Positions 1 to 20,460 of a stretch of DNA of 27,595 nt are shown here, in pieces. The translations under genes and the position numbers were made by a program. The notes under the pieces were generated by a model, which did no database searches, was not told the origin of the DNA, and worked only from the letters and a program-made list of their open reading frames with translations. Numbering within the stretch: the stretch's first letter is position 1; each line of letters starts with the position of its first letter. The DNA comes from Irineochytrium annulatum (Eukaryota > Chytridiomycota > Chytridiomycetes > Chytridiales > Chytridiaceae). The stretch is from positions 1 to 27,595 of the forward strand of contig JADGJL010000270.1 in the NCBI GenBank assembly GCA_027600665.1, in the 5' to 3' direction.

Positions 1-99
1 GCTGTAGCTGGGTCGGCACAAGGTGGGCCTGGTGGCGGTGGTGGGGATGGGAACTTCCAGTCGAACGGAGGACCGGTGTCGGCGCCGCAGGGCGAGTGA
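1..99 (+). CDS. C-terminal fragment of an unknown protein
   Basis: Frame 1 is open from the first base to a TGA at 97-99, giving 32 residues and cut by the window start. The fragment is rich in Gly, Ser and Ala, with a run of five glycines, and ends PVSAPQGE. The high GC and glycine runs fit the disordered tail of a larger protein, but nothing identifies a family. A 1 kb stretch without a gene follows, and the next gene (ARPC3) is on the other strand, so this is probably a plus-strand gene ending tail to tail with ARPC3. It could also be chance open frame in GC-rich sequence. Confidence 0.4.
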   Translation, partial: AVAGSAQGGPGGGGGDGNFQSNGGPVSAPQGE

Positions 100-1118
100 A
101 GCGGAGTTTTTGAATGTTGGTGGAGGAGCCGGGCGATGTCGATGGAACCGGCTGACGTAAGAGGCGCTAAGGAGGGAATTCCTTTCCTTAGTTTTGCTCC
201 TGCTTTAAATTTTCGGTGCTGCTCTCTTATCACCTCTCTATCCGGGCTTTTTCGTCGTAGAATACAATAACAACGTTGTGGCGTTGTTCGTCACCCATCA
301 CTTTTTTAGCTGTTTCTGACTGACTTTCTTTGAGTTCTTTGAAGATGATGTCTTCGCTTTTTATTTTCGTCGTACTGACATGCTTTTGCTACTTTTTCAT
401 TAGGTTGTCGTTGCGGGAGATATTATTATTCATTTACTTTCGCCAAACTCCTTCTACTCATCTACTTCCTCAACCTGTTTTCCCGAACACCTGCATTCGC
501 GGGTGGAGAAAGATTGATCTTGGGACCAATCAGTCCCAGTTTTATTGTCCACTTTTTTGAGAAATTGCCCTGTCTCCTAAGTGTGTTCATGTTTCGGGTG
601 CCATGCGTTAGTTCGCGGGAGGTGGGGCCCTGGGAGTTCGTTGTATTCGTCCCTTGGCTTCTTCCGTGTGTCCTTCTTTCGTAGTGATTCCACATGCTGG
701 TGAGGTAGTTATAGTTGCAGGCTCAGCAGTTTTCATTGTTCTTTTGTTCTGCCGGTAGCTTGGCTTACCGTCGAATGCACCGCCCGTCGTAACTTCACCT
801 CACTTCCTTTCCTCGCTCTTTCAAACGTGTAAGATGTAATATAGCGTGATGCTTCAACGAACCAACTTGTAAAAGACTTAAACTACGGCCTTTAAGAATT
901 TTAAAAGCAGTTTGACACCGCAATGTTTATGACAGTTTGTTTTCATTTGTTTGTTTAATACATGTGATAAAAAGAACGTCAAAACCTTTATAAAAGGTCA
1001 TCATTACTATCCGCACGTGACACCTTCCGTAAGCTGACCCAATAACCTTCGAGCCCTTACGACAACACTCCCCAGCACCGCATCGGCCCCAACCAACCAC
1101 CTCTGGCCACCCATCTCC
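100..1118. other. Intergenic region between convergent gene ends
   Basis: About 1 kb with no exon I can support. Short open frames exist on both strands (330-560 plus, 462-695 minus) but they overlap, are under 80 codons and show no family motif. The first half on the plus strand is rich in T and TTCTT runs, as expected for 3' untranslated sequence. No tRNA-like cloverleaf or A/B box pair was seen. The region probably holds the 3' ends of the gene at 1-99 and of ARPC3. Confidence 0.4.
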
Positions 1119-1807
1119 TCAAGCGAGCGTGCCCACACCCTGCAGGCCCATGAAGCGCCTCTTCGAGAAGCACATCCACCATTTGCTCAGCTTGTCGCCA
1201 TCATAGACCTTCGCCGGGAGGCGAAGCGCGATCTCCTGCCGGACTTGACCAAAGTATTGCCTCAAAAGATCTGTTGCAGACCGAGGAAAGTCATTGGCCA
1301 ATCCATTCCAGACAAAAGTAGACGACAACACCACGTACCCGCATCCGCCCTCGACGCGGGCTTCTCATACAGCGCGTTCAGTGGGAAGCTTGCGTCCCCC
1401 GGGATCGCGAAGTTCTGAAGCGCGTGAGTCGTCAGCAGCTTGCTCCCCTCCGCCAACCCGGGCCCACTCCTGGCGCTCGCGAGCTTCCCGACGCACTCTT
1501 GGACGAAGAGCAGGGCATAGATGAGCACGCGGTCGCCGCCACCCTGGATCTCAAAGTTCCGGAAGAAGCAGTTCGGGCGGAAGAAGGTGATGGCCTCGTC
1601 CACGACGTCGTCGGCGGAGGGATCTGTTGGACGCGCAAAAGGATCACACGCGCGCGTCAGAATTGGGGGGGGGGAGTAAGAGGAAAGATAGGGTATACCA
1701 GCTGGAGGAGGCGCGGGCCCGCGGATCTTGGACTTGAGCGGCAGGATGGCCGTGTTCCCGATGGAACGTGCGCCGGCATTGTTGTACGTCGTGTGGTAGG
1801 CCTGCAT
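1119..1807 (-). CDS. ARPC3: Arp2/3 complex subunit 3 (p21-Arc)
   Basis: Small subunit of the Arp2/3 complex, which nucleates branched actin filaments in the cytoplasm. Exons, reading the minus strand: 1807-1699, 1623-1339, 1270-1119; total 181 aa, against about 178 in animals. The family pattern is clear throughout: MQAYHTTYNN at the start (MPAYHS in animals), IGNTAILPLKSKIRGPAP, DDVVDEAITFFRPNCFFRNFE, LIYALLFVQEC, FAIPGDASFPLNALYEKPA, and near the C-terminus LRQYFGQVRQEIALRL and SKWWMCFSKRRFM. Both introns are GT-AG and phase 1; the first contains a run of ten C on the coding strand. The ATG at 1807 is chosen because it gives the family N-terminus. It is divergent from the OCA1-like gene. 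Identification is by remembered family pattern and is strong. Confidence 0.95.
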
Positions 1808-2065
1808 CGCATCGTTAGTCGGTGTGCAATCTCGAATTGAATGCCTGCAGTTAGGCTGGGGGACATCCCAGCCCGTCCTGCAACCCCCCCGTCCACCCCC
1901 TTCCGTCTTCGCGATCCTCACGAAGCGAGGTTTTAACGTCCGCGAGGCTCCCGGCACGCGGCCCAGCCGCGATCGCGAGATGAGTGCTCACCGGCATCTT
2001 GGTGAACGATTTTGTGCGTGATTTCGGCAACCTCACTTGGCCGCCCCCGCGTAACGACCATCATC
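1808..2065. promoter_or_regulatory. Shared promoter region of ARPC3 and the OCA1-like gene
   Basis: 258 nt separate the two divergent start codons, so both promoters and both 5' leaders must lie here. The stretch is GC-rich and has a C-rich tract around 1885-1900. No TATA box or known binding site was recognised. Its role is inferred from position only. Confidence 0.4.
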
Positions 2066-2820
<755 letters not shown>

Positions 2821-3255
2821 GAGGACACTTGGTGTAAGTCATACACTGGGCTCGTATATGCATCGCTGCCTCGGTCCGTAATTGCAACTGCTGCTTGACA
2901 GCTCGTCCCTCAACTTGCATTGCGCATAGCATAGCATGTCGAGAGGGTTTTTGCAAGTTGCTGAGGTGACGGCAGGGCAAACCTTTTTAAGGTCACTTCA
3001 CGGATATAGGGCGGGCACGACGGACGCCGATAATGCGGCGGCGAGCATTTTTTAATGCTTACTGAATCGATGGTACAAACCCATAAGGAGCGAATTGATT
3101 TTGGAATCCATGGCGTCCATTCATTAACTCATAATCTTTATGCAAATATAATACGCAAAAATCATAGCATTAGAGTAGCTCTTTGCCAACGGTTTTACTT
3201 TTCAGACTAGTGTGTCCAACGGCATGTTTAACTCTAAAAAGTCACGTTTCCTTCC
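2821..3255. other. Intergenic region between convergent OCA1 and F-box genes
   Basis: About 435 nt between two convergent stop codons. The sequence becomes AT-rich after 3030, with candidate poly(A)-type motifs, and presumably holds both 3' untranslated regions. No conserved frame was recognised; the short open frames here run into the neighbouring genes. Confidence 0.4.
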
Positions 3256-4947
3256 TTAGGGTACGCCTTTGCGTGAATATATCACCTGCTTCTTCGAGGT
3301 CCTTCTTACAGGCGCCTCGTACTCACTATCTGCATCATCGCTTGAGCTCTCGTCATCTACACATTCCTCTTCCACGTCCACAATTTCCAACTCGAAAGAC
3401 ACCCAAGATGATTGCACTCCGCCGCCTCCGGTATTACGCCACGCCAACCAGAAGCCCGTCGAGTAGGAATTGGTATCAATAGTTGCCGGGCGCTTAAAGT
3501 TGAGGTCGCGTCGTGGAGGCATGAAAAGAGACAGAGAATCGGCATGACATACGGCTAGAGCGGCCATATCACGCGTGACAACGACGCTCCCCTTGGACTC
3601 AAGAAAGCGCACATTCATACTCGGTCCGGAGTCGTTATCTTCGTCGTAAAGCAAACGAAATACCTCAATCCCCGTCGACAAACCTTTGCGCGTGGTTACG
3701 ATGAACCCAGATGAATAAACGTCCATTTTGATGACGCACTCCCTCATTCGCGTGAATGGGATCGACTTCAGATTCACGCCATCTCTAATGCCGTATATCG
3801 CAATCATATGGTCCCCGCCCGAGCGGTCTGTGTGCACGACGATGTACGACGCGTTCAGATTAATGCCCATAACTATCGACTCAGGGACGAGAGCCACTTC
3901 CCATCTTTTAATACAGGCTCGTGATTCGGCTGGCGCGATGTCAAAGCCATCTCGCCCCGGCAGATCGACTAAAGACAGCTGCAACATTGCGGTCCTTAAT
4001 GTCAGCATGTGTAGACCGTGCACCACGATGAATCCTTGGAATGCAGCGTCGCCTTTGCCTTTCTCAGGTGTATAAAGGAACTTCGGTCGCGTATGCAATA
4101 GCCTGCTCCCATCGCCTGACAGGCGCGGATCAAAAAAGGATATCGTCGACGACCCAAGCTGACATAGTGGTGTCCAGGGACTATCTTGAGTTATGTGATA
4201 GTGATCAACCATCGGACGCTCAGAAGTTCGCACTTCTCTGTTAATCCAAACAGGCCTCCTATTACTTGAAGCCAGCAGACTTATCGCGCCGTATAGGTAG
4301 AATCTAACAGTTCGGCATATAAACCACGCCGTTTGATTGTCTGCGAGCGACACGAAGAGGCAGAAGTCCGTAAGTTCCACGTCTCTGCTCCCCGGCGGCT
4401 GCAGGAAATCGCCTTGTTGAATCGCTAGCATGGCCTCGTCTTCAGCACCGTTGTACTCTGATAGTGGTGTGCAATCCCTGCTTTCTCTCACAATATCCTC
4501 GGTATTAAGCAGCTGCCAGCGTCGATCTCTCATCCACCATTTGCGCGGATCGTGGTGGGCGAAAATGGCGTTACATTTTACTCCGCAACTTTTCAGCACG
4601 CGAGCACAGGCTGTCCTCCATACAGATTTCAAGAGGGCCGTTGACCGAAAAATCGTACATATCCTCTCGCATTTGAGAAGGTCGTCTCCAGGAAGATATT
4701 TGAAGACCACCAGAAGGATTTCGGAAGGTAGTTGGGCTATCGTACTCGCATACATCAGGCTGAGCGAGAGGCTTGTAGATGGCTTTTCGAATATGAGATG
4801 GATATGACCTCCGGCCGTCACCGCATCCGGATCCGCAGAGTCGCGGCCGCCGCCGCACGACCCACCAGCAACCCGACCATTCCACCCACCAGCACCCCCG
4901 CTGCCGACCGCCTTAGCGCGCATACGATCGCCTGCGCAGCGCGCCAT
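3256..4947 (-). CDS. F-box protein
   Basis: Single-exon frame of 563 aa. An F-box is visible at about residues 70-115: IAQLPSEILLVVFKYLPGDD, then LLKCERICTIFRSTALLKSVW, the Skp1-binding module of SCF ubiquitin ligases. The protein is therefore probably a substrate receptor, although some F-box proteins act outside SCF. The remaining 430 residues contain beta-strand-like stretches that could form a propeller, but no WD or Kelch signature is clear. The C-terminus has an acidic serine-rich segment (ESSSDDADSEYEAP) and a basic tail. Residues 1-64 are Gly/Ala/Arg-rich and unlike the rest, so translation may really begin at the internal ATG at 4755 (MYASTIAQLP), which puts the F-box at the very N-terminus as is usual. 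No substrate can be inferred. Confidence 0.8.
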   Translation of the reverse strand: MARCAGDRMRAKAVGSGGAGGWNGRVAGGSCGGGRDSADPDAVTAGGHIHLIFEKPSTSLSLSLMYASTIAQLPSEILLVVFKYLPGDDLLKCERICTIFRSTALLKSVWRTACARVLKSCGVKCNAIFAHHDPRKWWMRDRRWQLLNTEDIVRESRDCTPLSEYNGAEDEAMLAIQQGDFLQPPGSRDVELTDFCLFVSLADNQTAWFICRTVRFYLYGAISLLASSNRRPVWINREVRTSERPMVDHYHITQDSPWTPLCQLGSSTISFFDPRLSGDGSRLLHTRPKFLYTPEKGKGDAAFQGFIVVHGLHMLTLRTAMLQLSLVDLPGRDGFDIAPAESRACIKRWEVALVPESIVMGINLNASYIVVHTDRSGGDHMIAIYGIRDGVNLKSIPFTRMRECVIKMDVYSSGFIVTTRKGLSTGIEVFRLLYDEDNDSGPSMNVRFLESKGSVVVTRDMAALAVCHADSLSLFMPPRRDLNFKRPATIDTNSYSTGFWLAWRNTGGGGVQSSWVSFELEIVDVEEECVDDESSSDDADSEYEAPVRRTSKKQVIYSRKGVP

Positions 4948-6118
4948 CGTATGGCGCGCTGGTTTGACGTCTGGCGTCGACCTTCTTAAAGGCCGATCAA
5001 CATGACTTGAATTGCCAGCGAGGCCACGATGGGCCAGGGGATATTGCTGCTGCGCTGACGAATATCGACAGAGTGCAGGTTGTCAACTTGCGGACCACAA
5101 TGCGAACTGGGCCACTGACTGCCGTTGGGTCAGGGGGAGCGATACAGGCTTGGTTCCCACAACGACTACGTTCAGTCAGCCTGTGGCGACGCAACCATCG
5201 AATCCGACGTCCGCGGATCCTTCTCGAGCTCAACGGGCCTTTAGCAAGCCACGCACTCCAGCTAGCATGGAGAACACATCTCCCTCGGCGCCTCCCACGA
5301 CACTCAGCGGCCACGAAGAATTGCCAGCCACCCGTTGGCTTTCCCAAGGCCTCAACGCATCACCCAGCGACTGAAGCTCGGGCGTTCCTCATTAAATGAC
5401 CACCTCCGTAACGCTTGCCGACATCCCCGTCACTCGACATCGTCCGCCACCACTCTAATCACCACGCCAACCATCTAGCGCAGCAGCGGCTACATGGAGG
5501 CGGCGGCGACAACGAAAACGGCAAGGGATAGGCAACGGATGGTGCGGAGATAGACCGGACGTGCAGGCTGTACGTGTCCCCAAGGCGGGCGCGTAGGCGA
5601 TCACTTGGGGCATACTTGCTCGTGGTATGAGCAGCACGAGTTGAGACAGTCTACATGTGTGAATGGCGACGACAACAACGGGACACTATCTGTTGCGACC
5701 GTTGCGACTCCTGGACTTATGTCAGCATCTGTTCAAAGGAACTCTCTGTCAATAACGTGTGCTGGCAGTGCGTGGAGGTGGCCGATGGTGTGTTTTCATC
5801 TCTGAGTCGTCGGGTTCCACTTGTATCAGATTGTCTCCTTACTACGATCGAAAGGCCATGCTGTCATAATCGAATTCATCAGTACACCCACGCTCTTCAT
5901 TGCGCCAATGTTGATATACTCATGCGTCCATTGTTCCCCTTTGTCTAAGCAATTTGCTTGCATCGGTGTGGCAAGGGAGGGTGGGGAGATTTCGTGAGTA
6001 TGTCGTGGGTGTGAAAGTAAGGTTATTGAAACCTTCGATTTCAGCGAGGGGACTTTGTTGCACATTGTTTAGTTGGGTAGTTATATATACGGTTAATTCC
6101 AGAAACCAAGAATAATTT
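4948..6118. other. Gene-poor stretch upstream of the F-box gene and NEPRO
   Basis: About 1.2 kb with no gene I can defend. The first half is GC-rich. A plus-strand frame at 5012-5374, lacking an ATG at its start, encodes a Ser/Thr/Pro-rich segment ending in a stop; another frame overlaps it at 5007-5399. A zinc-finger-like relic lies near 5653-5793 and is listed separately. The right end (6060-6118) is AT-rich and probably holds the NEPRO promoter. Promoters for both the F-box and NEPRO genes must lie here, since the two diverge. Confidence 0.35.
5653..5793 (+). pseudogene. Possible frame-broken PHD-finger relic
   Basis: Frame 1 reads CVNGDDNNGT at about 5656-5685. Two bases later, frame 3 reads ICCDRCDSWTYVSIC and then NNVCWQC, ending near 5780. 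Put side by side these resemble the order of a PHD finger: a first Cys, an acidic loop, CxxC, W, then a His/Cys pair and a final CxxC. The usual His is Tyr, spacing after it is one residue off, and the second Cys of the first pair is missing. No start codon or splice plan joins the frames. It may be a decayed exon, or chance. I see no transposon signature beside it. Confidence 0.2.
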
Positions 6119-8242
6119 ATGCAAAAGAAATCGTATCATGGTATGTTTGACGTTTATGAAAGCACACAAGCATACAGGGCTCGATCGCTGGACCGGCCGC
6201 CGGACCCCGCGCTGGTCGCGGCGCCGGCTGGATCGAGGGCCGCTGCCGTGCCGGCACCTCAGACGGGTGGGACGGATACCGGGTCTAAGCCGGCCTTCAC
6301 CGAGGCGGACAACCTCAACCGGTCCATCCAGTTCCACCGCAGATCCCTGGTCCGGAGGGAGTTCTGGACCGAGCGGGCCATCTTGCTCCGCATCCATTAC
6401 AAGAACAGGAACCAGCACAAGGGATCCTTGCACTTTAGGAGGCTGGAGGAGGTGGGCACTTCTCCTTCTAGTGGACTTACTTCGTTTCGCCAAGGTTAAG
6501 AGATTGTTGAACCGATTTTACGAGGTCAACATCGAAATGGTGCTGGAGACCATCTTGAAGCACATGAACCCGAGTGAAATGTGAGTCCCCTCGGCTTGAG
6601 TTGTGCCTAAATGGGCATAAAAGAGGAAAGAGCGCAGTCCGGAAGAAAGCTGTTGGGGACCAGTCCGTTCTCCCTCCCCGGCAGGTTGTGACCTACGCGC
6701 TTTGCCGGACGGCCGGTGGGTACGCGGTCCTCTCCAGGCTCGCCAGCGTTTTGGAGGTAACCTACAGGTAATATTTAATTTATTGCGCCGAATTTGTCTC
6801 CATGATGTTGATCGTGTTGCATATAGAGAGTATCGCGCTTTGGGCAGCTCTACCTACTTCCTCCCACTGGCCGTTACTGTGATGGGCATAACGGGGCGAC
6901 TGTATCAGCTTGCCACGCATATGATGAGCGACTTTGAGGCGCTGTACGACTCCCTGTTCGTGGTCGTGGACAAGCTGAAGGTTGCTACAGCGTGGTATTC
7001 GCTATGCATTGCTAGACTAATTGGTAAAGAAAACTCCGGTTATGGGCGGGGACCTCCCTAACTACGAACACGGTTTGCCGACGAGCCTGGACATGTTGAT
7101 CGAGACTGGGTGAGTGGGATCGTATAGGCCTGAGTACGTTTTATTCATATTTGCGACGACTACATAGGAACGTGGCAACCCTGAAATCCGTACCCGGGGT
7201 GCCAGTGGACGACCTGTTCTCAACGAAGGGGATTACGGCGAACGCAACTACCAACGCTGCCGTTTCGAGTGAGAGTGAAGACGAAAATCTGGGCCGGAGG
7301 GTGGAGACGCAGCCTTTGCCGGATATTCCGAATTTTGCCGCGTTTTTGACGGAAGGTTTCTGGAGGGCGAGCACGAATGCAACACCTAGAGGTGCTCGCT
7401 CAGTTGCGGAGTCGGAGCTGGTCGGAGCAGACGCCGCGGCGCCAATTTTGGACCCCTTATTTCCGACTAAGAAGCGCCAGCGGGGAAAGAACGAGGAAAG
7501 CGCCGACACAGCAGCGAAGGCGAGCGTCGATCCGATCTTGATAAAGAAGCCGAAGATATCAATGAAGGCCGTTGCGGAGGACTACACGGTGGCGAAGAAG
7601 GCGGTAGCGTTGGAGAAGGTCCCTGGAACGAAAGTGGTTTCGAGTAGCTATAAACGCCCTGCGGCGAAGGAACCAAAAGACTATGTTGATCTTGATGCGA
7701 TATTCGGCCGCCTAGACGCAATGGCGGATAAGGCGGCGGAGAAGGAGGTAGCGGGGAAAGTCTCAAGTGCGGCCGCAGTGGATCCGCAACTGTCGATGTT
7801 ATTTAAGACCGACAAAGCGCCGAAGAAAGGCAATGCTAAGGCGGAGAAGCTCCTGAAGACGGCTGGAGCAACTCGACAGCCAGGCAAGGCGCCGTCAGTA
7901 AGGTTGCCTAACTTTAACAAAGCGCTGAGCAAGAAGTTGCTGAATCTCGATGATGATGACACTCTTAACAACCTCTGTGAAGCCTCAAACGAGAAAAATG
8001 TCAAGGTCGCTATCTTGGCGAAGCAGCCTGACGCAAAAGGGGCCAGAAAGAATGACGTCGTTGGCGCTGAAATGAAGGGGGTGTTGGGAACAGCAGCAGG
8101 GACGGCTAAGCAGGGTAAAAGACTTGCTCTGGCGAAAGCTGGGCCGGGGACAAGAGGGTCTCGCGAGGTGAAGACTACCTTCAATAAGTCGCTTGCGATT
8201 GCTGGCGCAAAGGGCGGGGTCGGCAAGTCGAAGAAGCAATAA
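6119..8242 (+). CDS. NEPRO: NEPRO-like nucleolar protein (RNase MRP-associated family)
   Basis: Exons: 6119-6451, 6495-6580, 6624-6767, 6827-6980, 7030-7109, 7168-8242; 623 aa (animal NEPRO about 570). The N-terminal helical domain of the family is visible: WTERAILLRIHYKNRNQHKG, LHFRRLEEVKRLLNRFYE, QVVTYALCRTAGGYAVLSRL, YFLPLAVTVMGITGRLYQLA and GDLPNYEHGLPTSLDMLIET. The 5'-most ATG is used; a second lies 21 nt on. The last exon is a long Lys/Ala-rich tail (about 358 residues) with clusters such as FPTKKRQRGK and KKPKISMK, fitting nuclear or nucleolar targeting. Animal NEPRO is nucleolar and has been connected with RNase MRP, paralleling yeast Rmp1; that role is inferred here. Three of five introns appear to end in AAG. 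The exact 3' splice site of intron 2 is the least certain. Confidence 0.8.
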
Positions 8243-8488
8243 TAAAAGGGTAAATCAAATACAAGAATTAAAAAGGCTATAAATAAAGATCCTGTGTAAT
8301 TCAAATAATCAAGTACTATACCTGTTCATCGCGCCTTCATGACTTCATGGTGCGCCAGGCTCGATTATGAGGTGGACCCTGATCCAGTGGATGTCAATAG
8401 TATCGAGCCACACAGACACGGCGATCTTCGTGAAGTAACACGTTACTCCATTAGGGGATCTTTCGCTGCCAGCGCGCTCTAGTTGAGG
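8243..8488. promoter_or_regulatory. NEPRO 3' end and NDR kinase promoter region
   Basis: 246 nt between tandem genes. The stop of NEPRO overlaps an AATAATAAAA run, and an ATAAATAAAG lies near 8279-8288; either could be a poly(A) signal. The second half leads to the NDR start and has an in-frame TAG just upstream of the ATG, which fixes the 5' limit of that frame. No defined promoter element was recognised. Confidence 0.4.
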
Positions 8489-10165
<1,677 letters not shown>

Positions 10166-10308
10166 GGTGTTGGTGGTTCCGTAGGGGCAATGCGCACCGG
10201 GTTGCTGCTTTATATATTTGAATAAATGGGCATCACATTGTATTTTATTATTTAAACAACGGTGAAGTGACAGACGTTAACGAGTAGGTAAGCCTTCGCC
10301 AGATATCA
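10166..10308. terminator. Shared 3' region of the NDR and RIIa genes
   Basis: 143 nt between convergent stops. An AATAAA hexamer at 10221-10226 is a plausible poly(A) signal for the NDR transcript. T-rich sequence at about 10238-10253 reads as A-rich on the minus strand and may serve the RIIa gene. Assignment is by motif and position only. Confidence 0.4.
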
Positions 10309-10719
10309 TCATATTCCGTATGTTGTGACGTAGTTCTTGGCGACAGAGGCATGCCCTTGTACCTTCGCTGCAAGGTCGGGGTCAGAGAAGAAATCTGGAG
10401 CACGATTAAGCACATTACAACGTGCAATAAAGAATTAAGTACCGGCCGCAAAATCCTGAAGGTCCTCCGGCTTGTTGAGCAAAACCTGCCTCATGAAGTA
10501 GTTCAGGACGTCCTTGACCTCCGGGTGCTTTCTGATGTACTGCTCGTTGTCGATTCGCATTTGGATCATGGAGTTGACAACGTTCTTCACTAGCGGCGGT
10601 GGTTCCCGGGCCTCATGTATCGGGACTCGATGTTCATGTTCGATGGAGCCCGCGACGTCGAGGCTTGATGCAACAGCCTCGAGCGCTGCCTGCACTTCCC
10701 CACCAACGTCACTCATCAT
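10309..10719 (-). CDS. RIIa-domain protein (RIIAD1-like)
   Basis: Exons on the minus strand: 10719-10443 and 10367-10309; 111 aa. Residues about 49-92 carry a PKA regulatory-subunit-type RIIa dimerisation/docking fold: NSMIQMRIDNEQYIRKHPEV then LNYFMRQVLLNKPEDLQDFA, followed after the intron by a short unrelated tail. RIIa modules bind amphipathic helices of AKAP-like partners. Small single-domain members are enriched in ciliated organisms, where related domains occur in radial-spoke and other axonemal proteins. With the PG-rich repeat gene at 22450-23830 this supports a flagellum. The usual AADYF at the end of the domain is only partly kept (FAAA). The first of two adjacent Met codons is taken as the start. 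The family call is good; the cellular partner is not known. Confidence 0.75.
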
Positions 10720-10941
10720 TTTAAGTTCGGAGTTTCAACCTGGTTACGTTTGCTAATAACAAATAATAAAATAAATAAATATCCCCGAAGTTGCTTAAAC
10801 AGTCGCCAATGTGGTCGCCGCGTGATAGCTACTACAAATTAAATAATATTTTCCCTATGGCATGAAAATAAAAGGCGTTTTCCGGATAAAGTTGTCCGGC
10901 GAGTCATTTGGCTGCTTGATTGCTGGCTGCTGCACCGTCGC
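10720..10941. promoter_or_regulatory. Bidirectional promoter region of the RIIa gene and ATR
   Basis: 222 nt lie between divergent start codons. An AT-rich block (about 10755-10855), with repeated AAATAA units on one side and a TTAAATAATATTTT stretch on the other, makes up the middle. Both promoters must lie here unless one leader extends into the neighbour. No specific factor site was identified. Confidence 0.4.
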
Positions 10942-20386
<9,445 letters not shown>

Positions 20387-20460
20387 CTATTGTATCTTGC
20401 TGTAACGCGAACAGTAAAAATATGAAGTAAACCAGCAGAACGACTCGTCAAATCTTAATA

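Noticed and set aside
1294..2021. Plus-strand frames up to 138 codons
   Set aside because: Shadows of ARPC3 exons and its promoter; composition is Arg/Pro/Ser-rich with no motif.
3183..4807. Several plus-strand frames of 65-125 codons
   Set aside because: All are antisense to the uninterrupted F-box frame.
5007..5399. Two overlapping plus-strand frames of 130 and 120 codons
   Set aside because: They occupy different frames over the same GC-rich bases; neither has a recognisable domain, and the second has no ATG at its start.
7467..8304. Long minus-strand frames of 99 and 207 codons
   Set aside because: They are antisense to the long last exon of NEPRO; repeated Ser/Leu/Pro content mirrors the Lys/Ala-rich sense strand.
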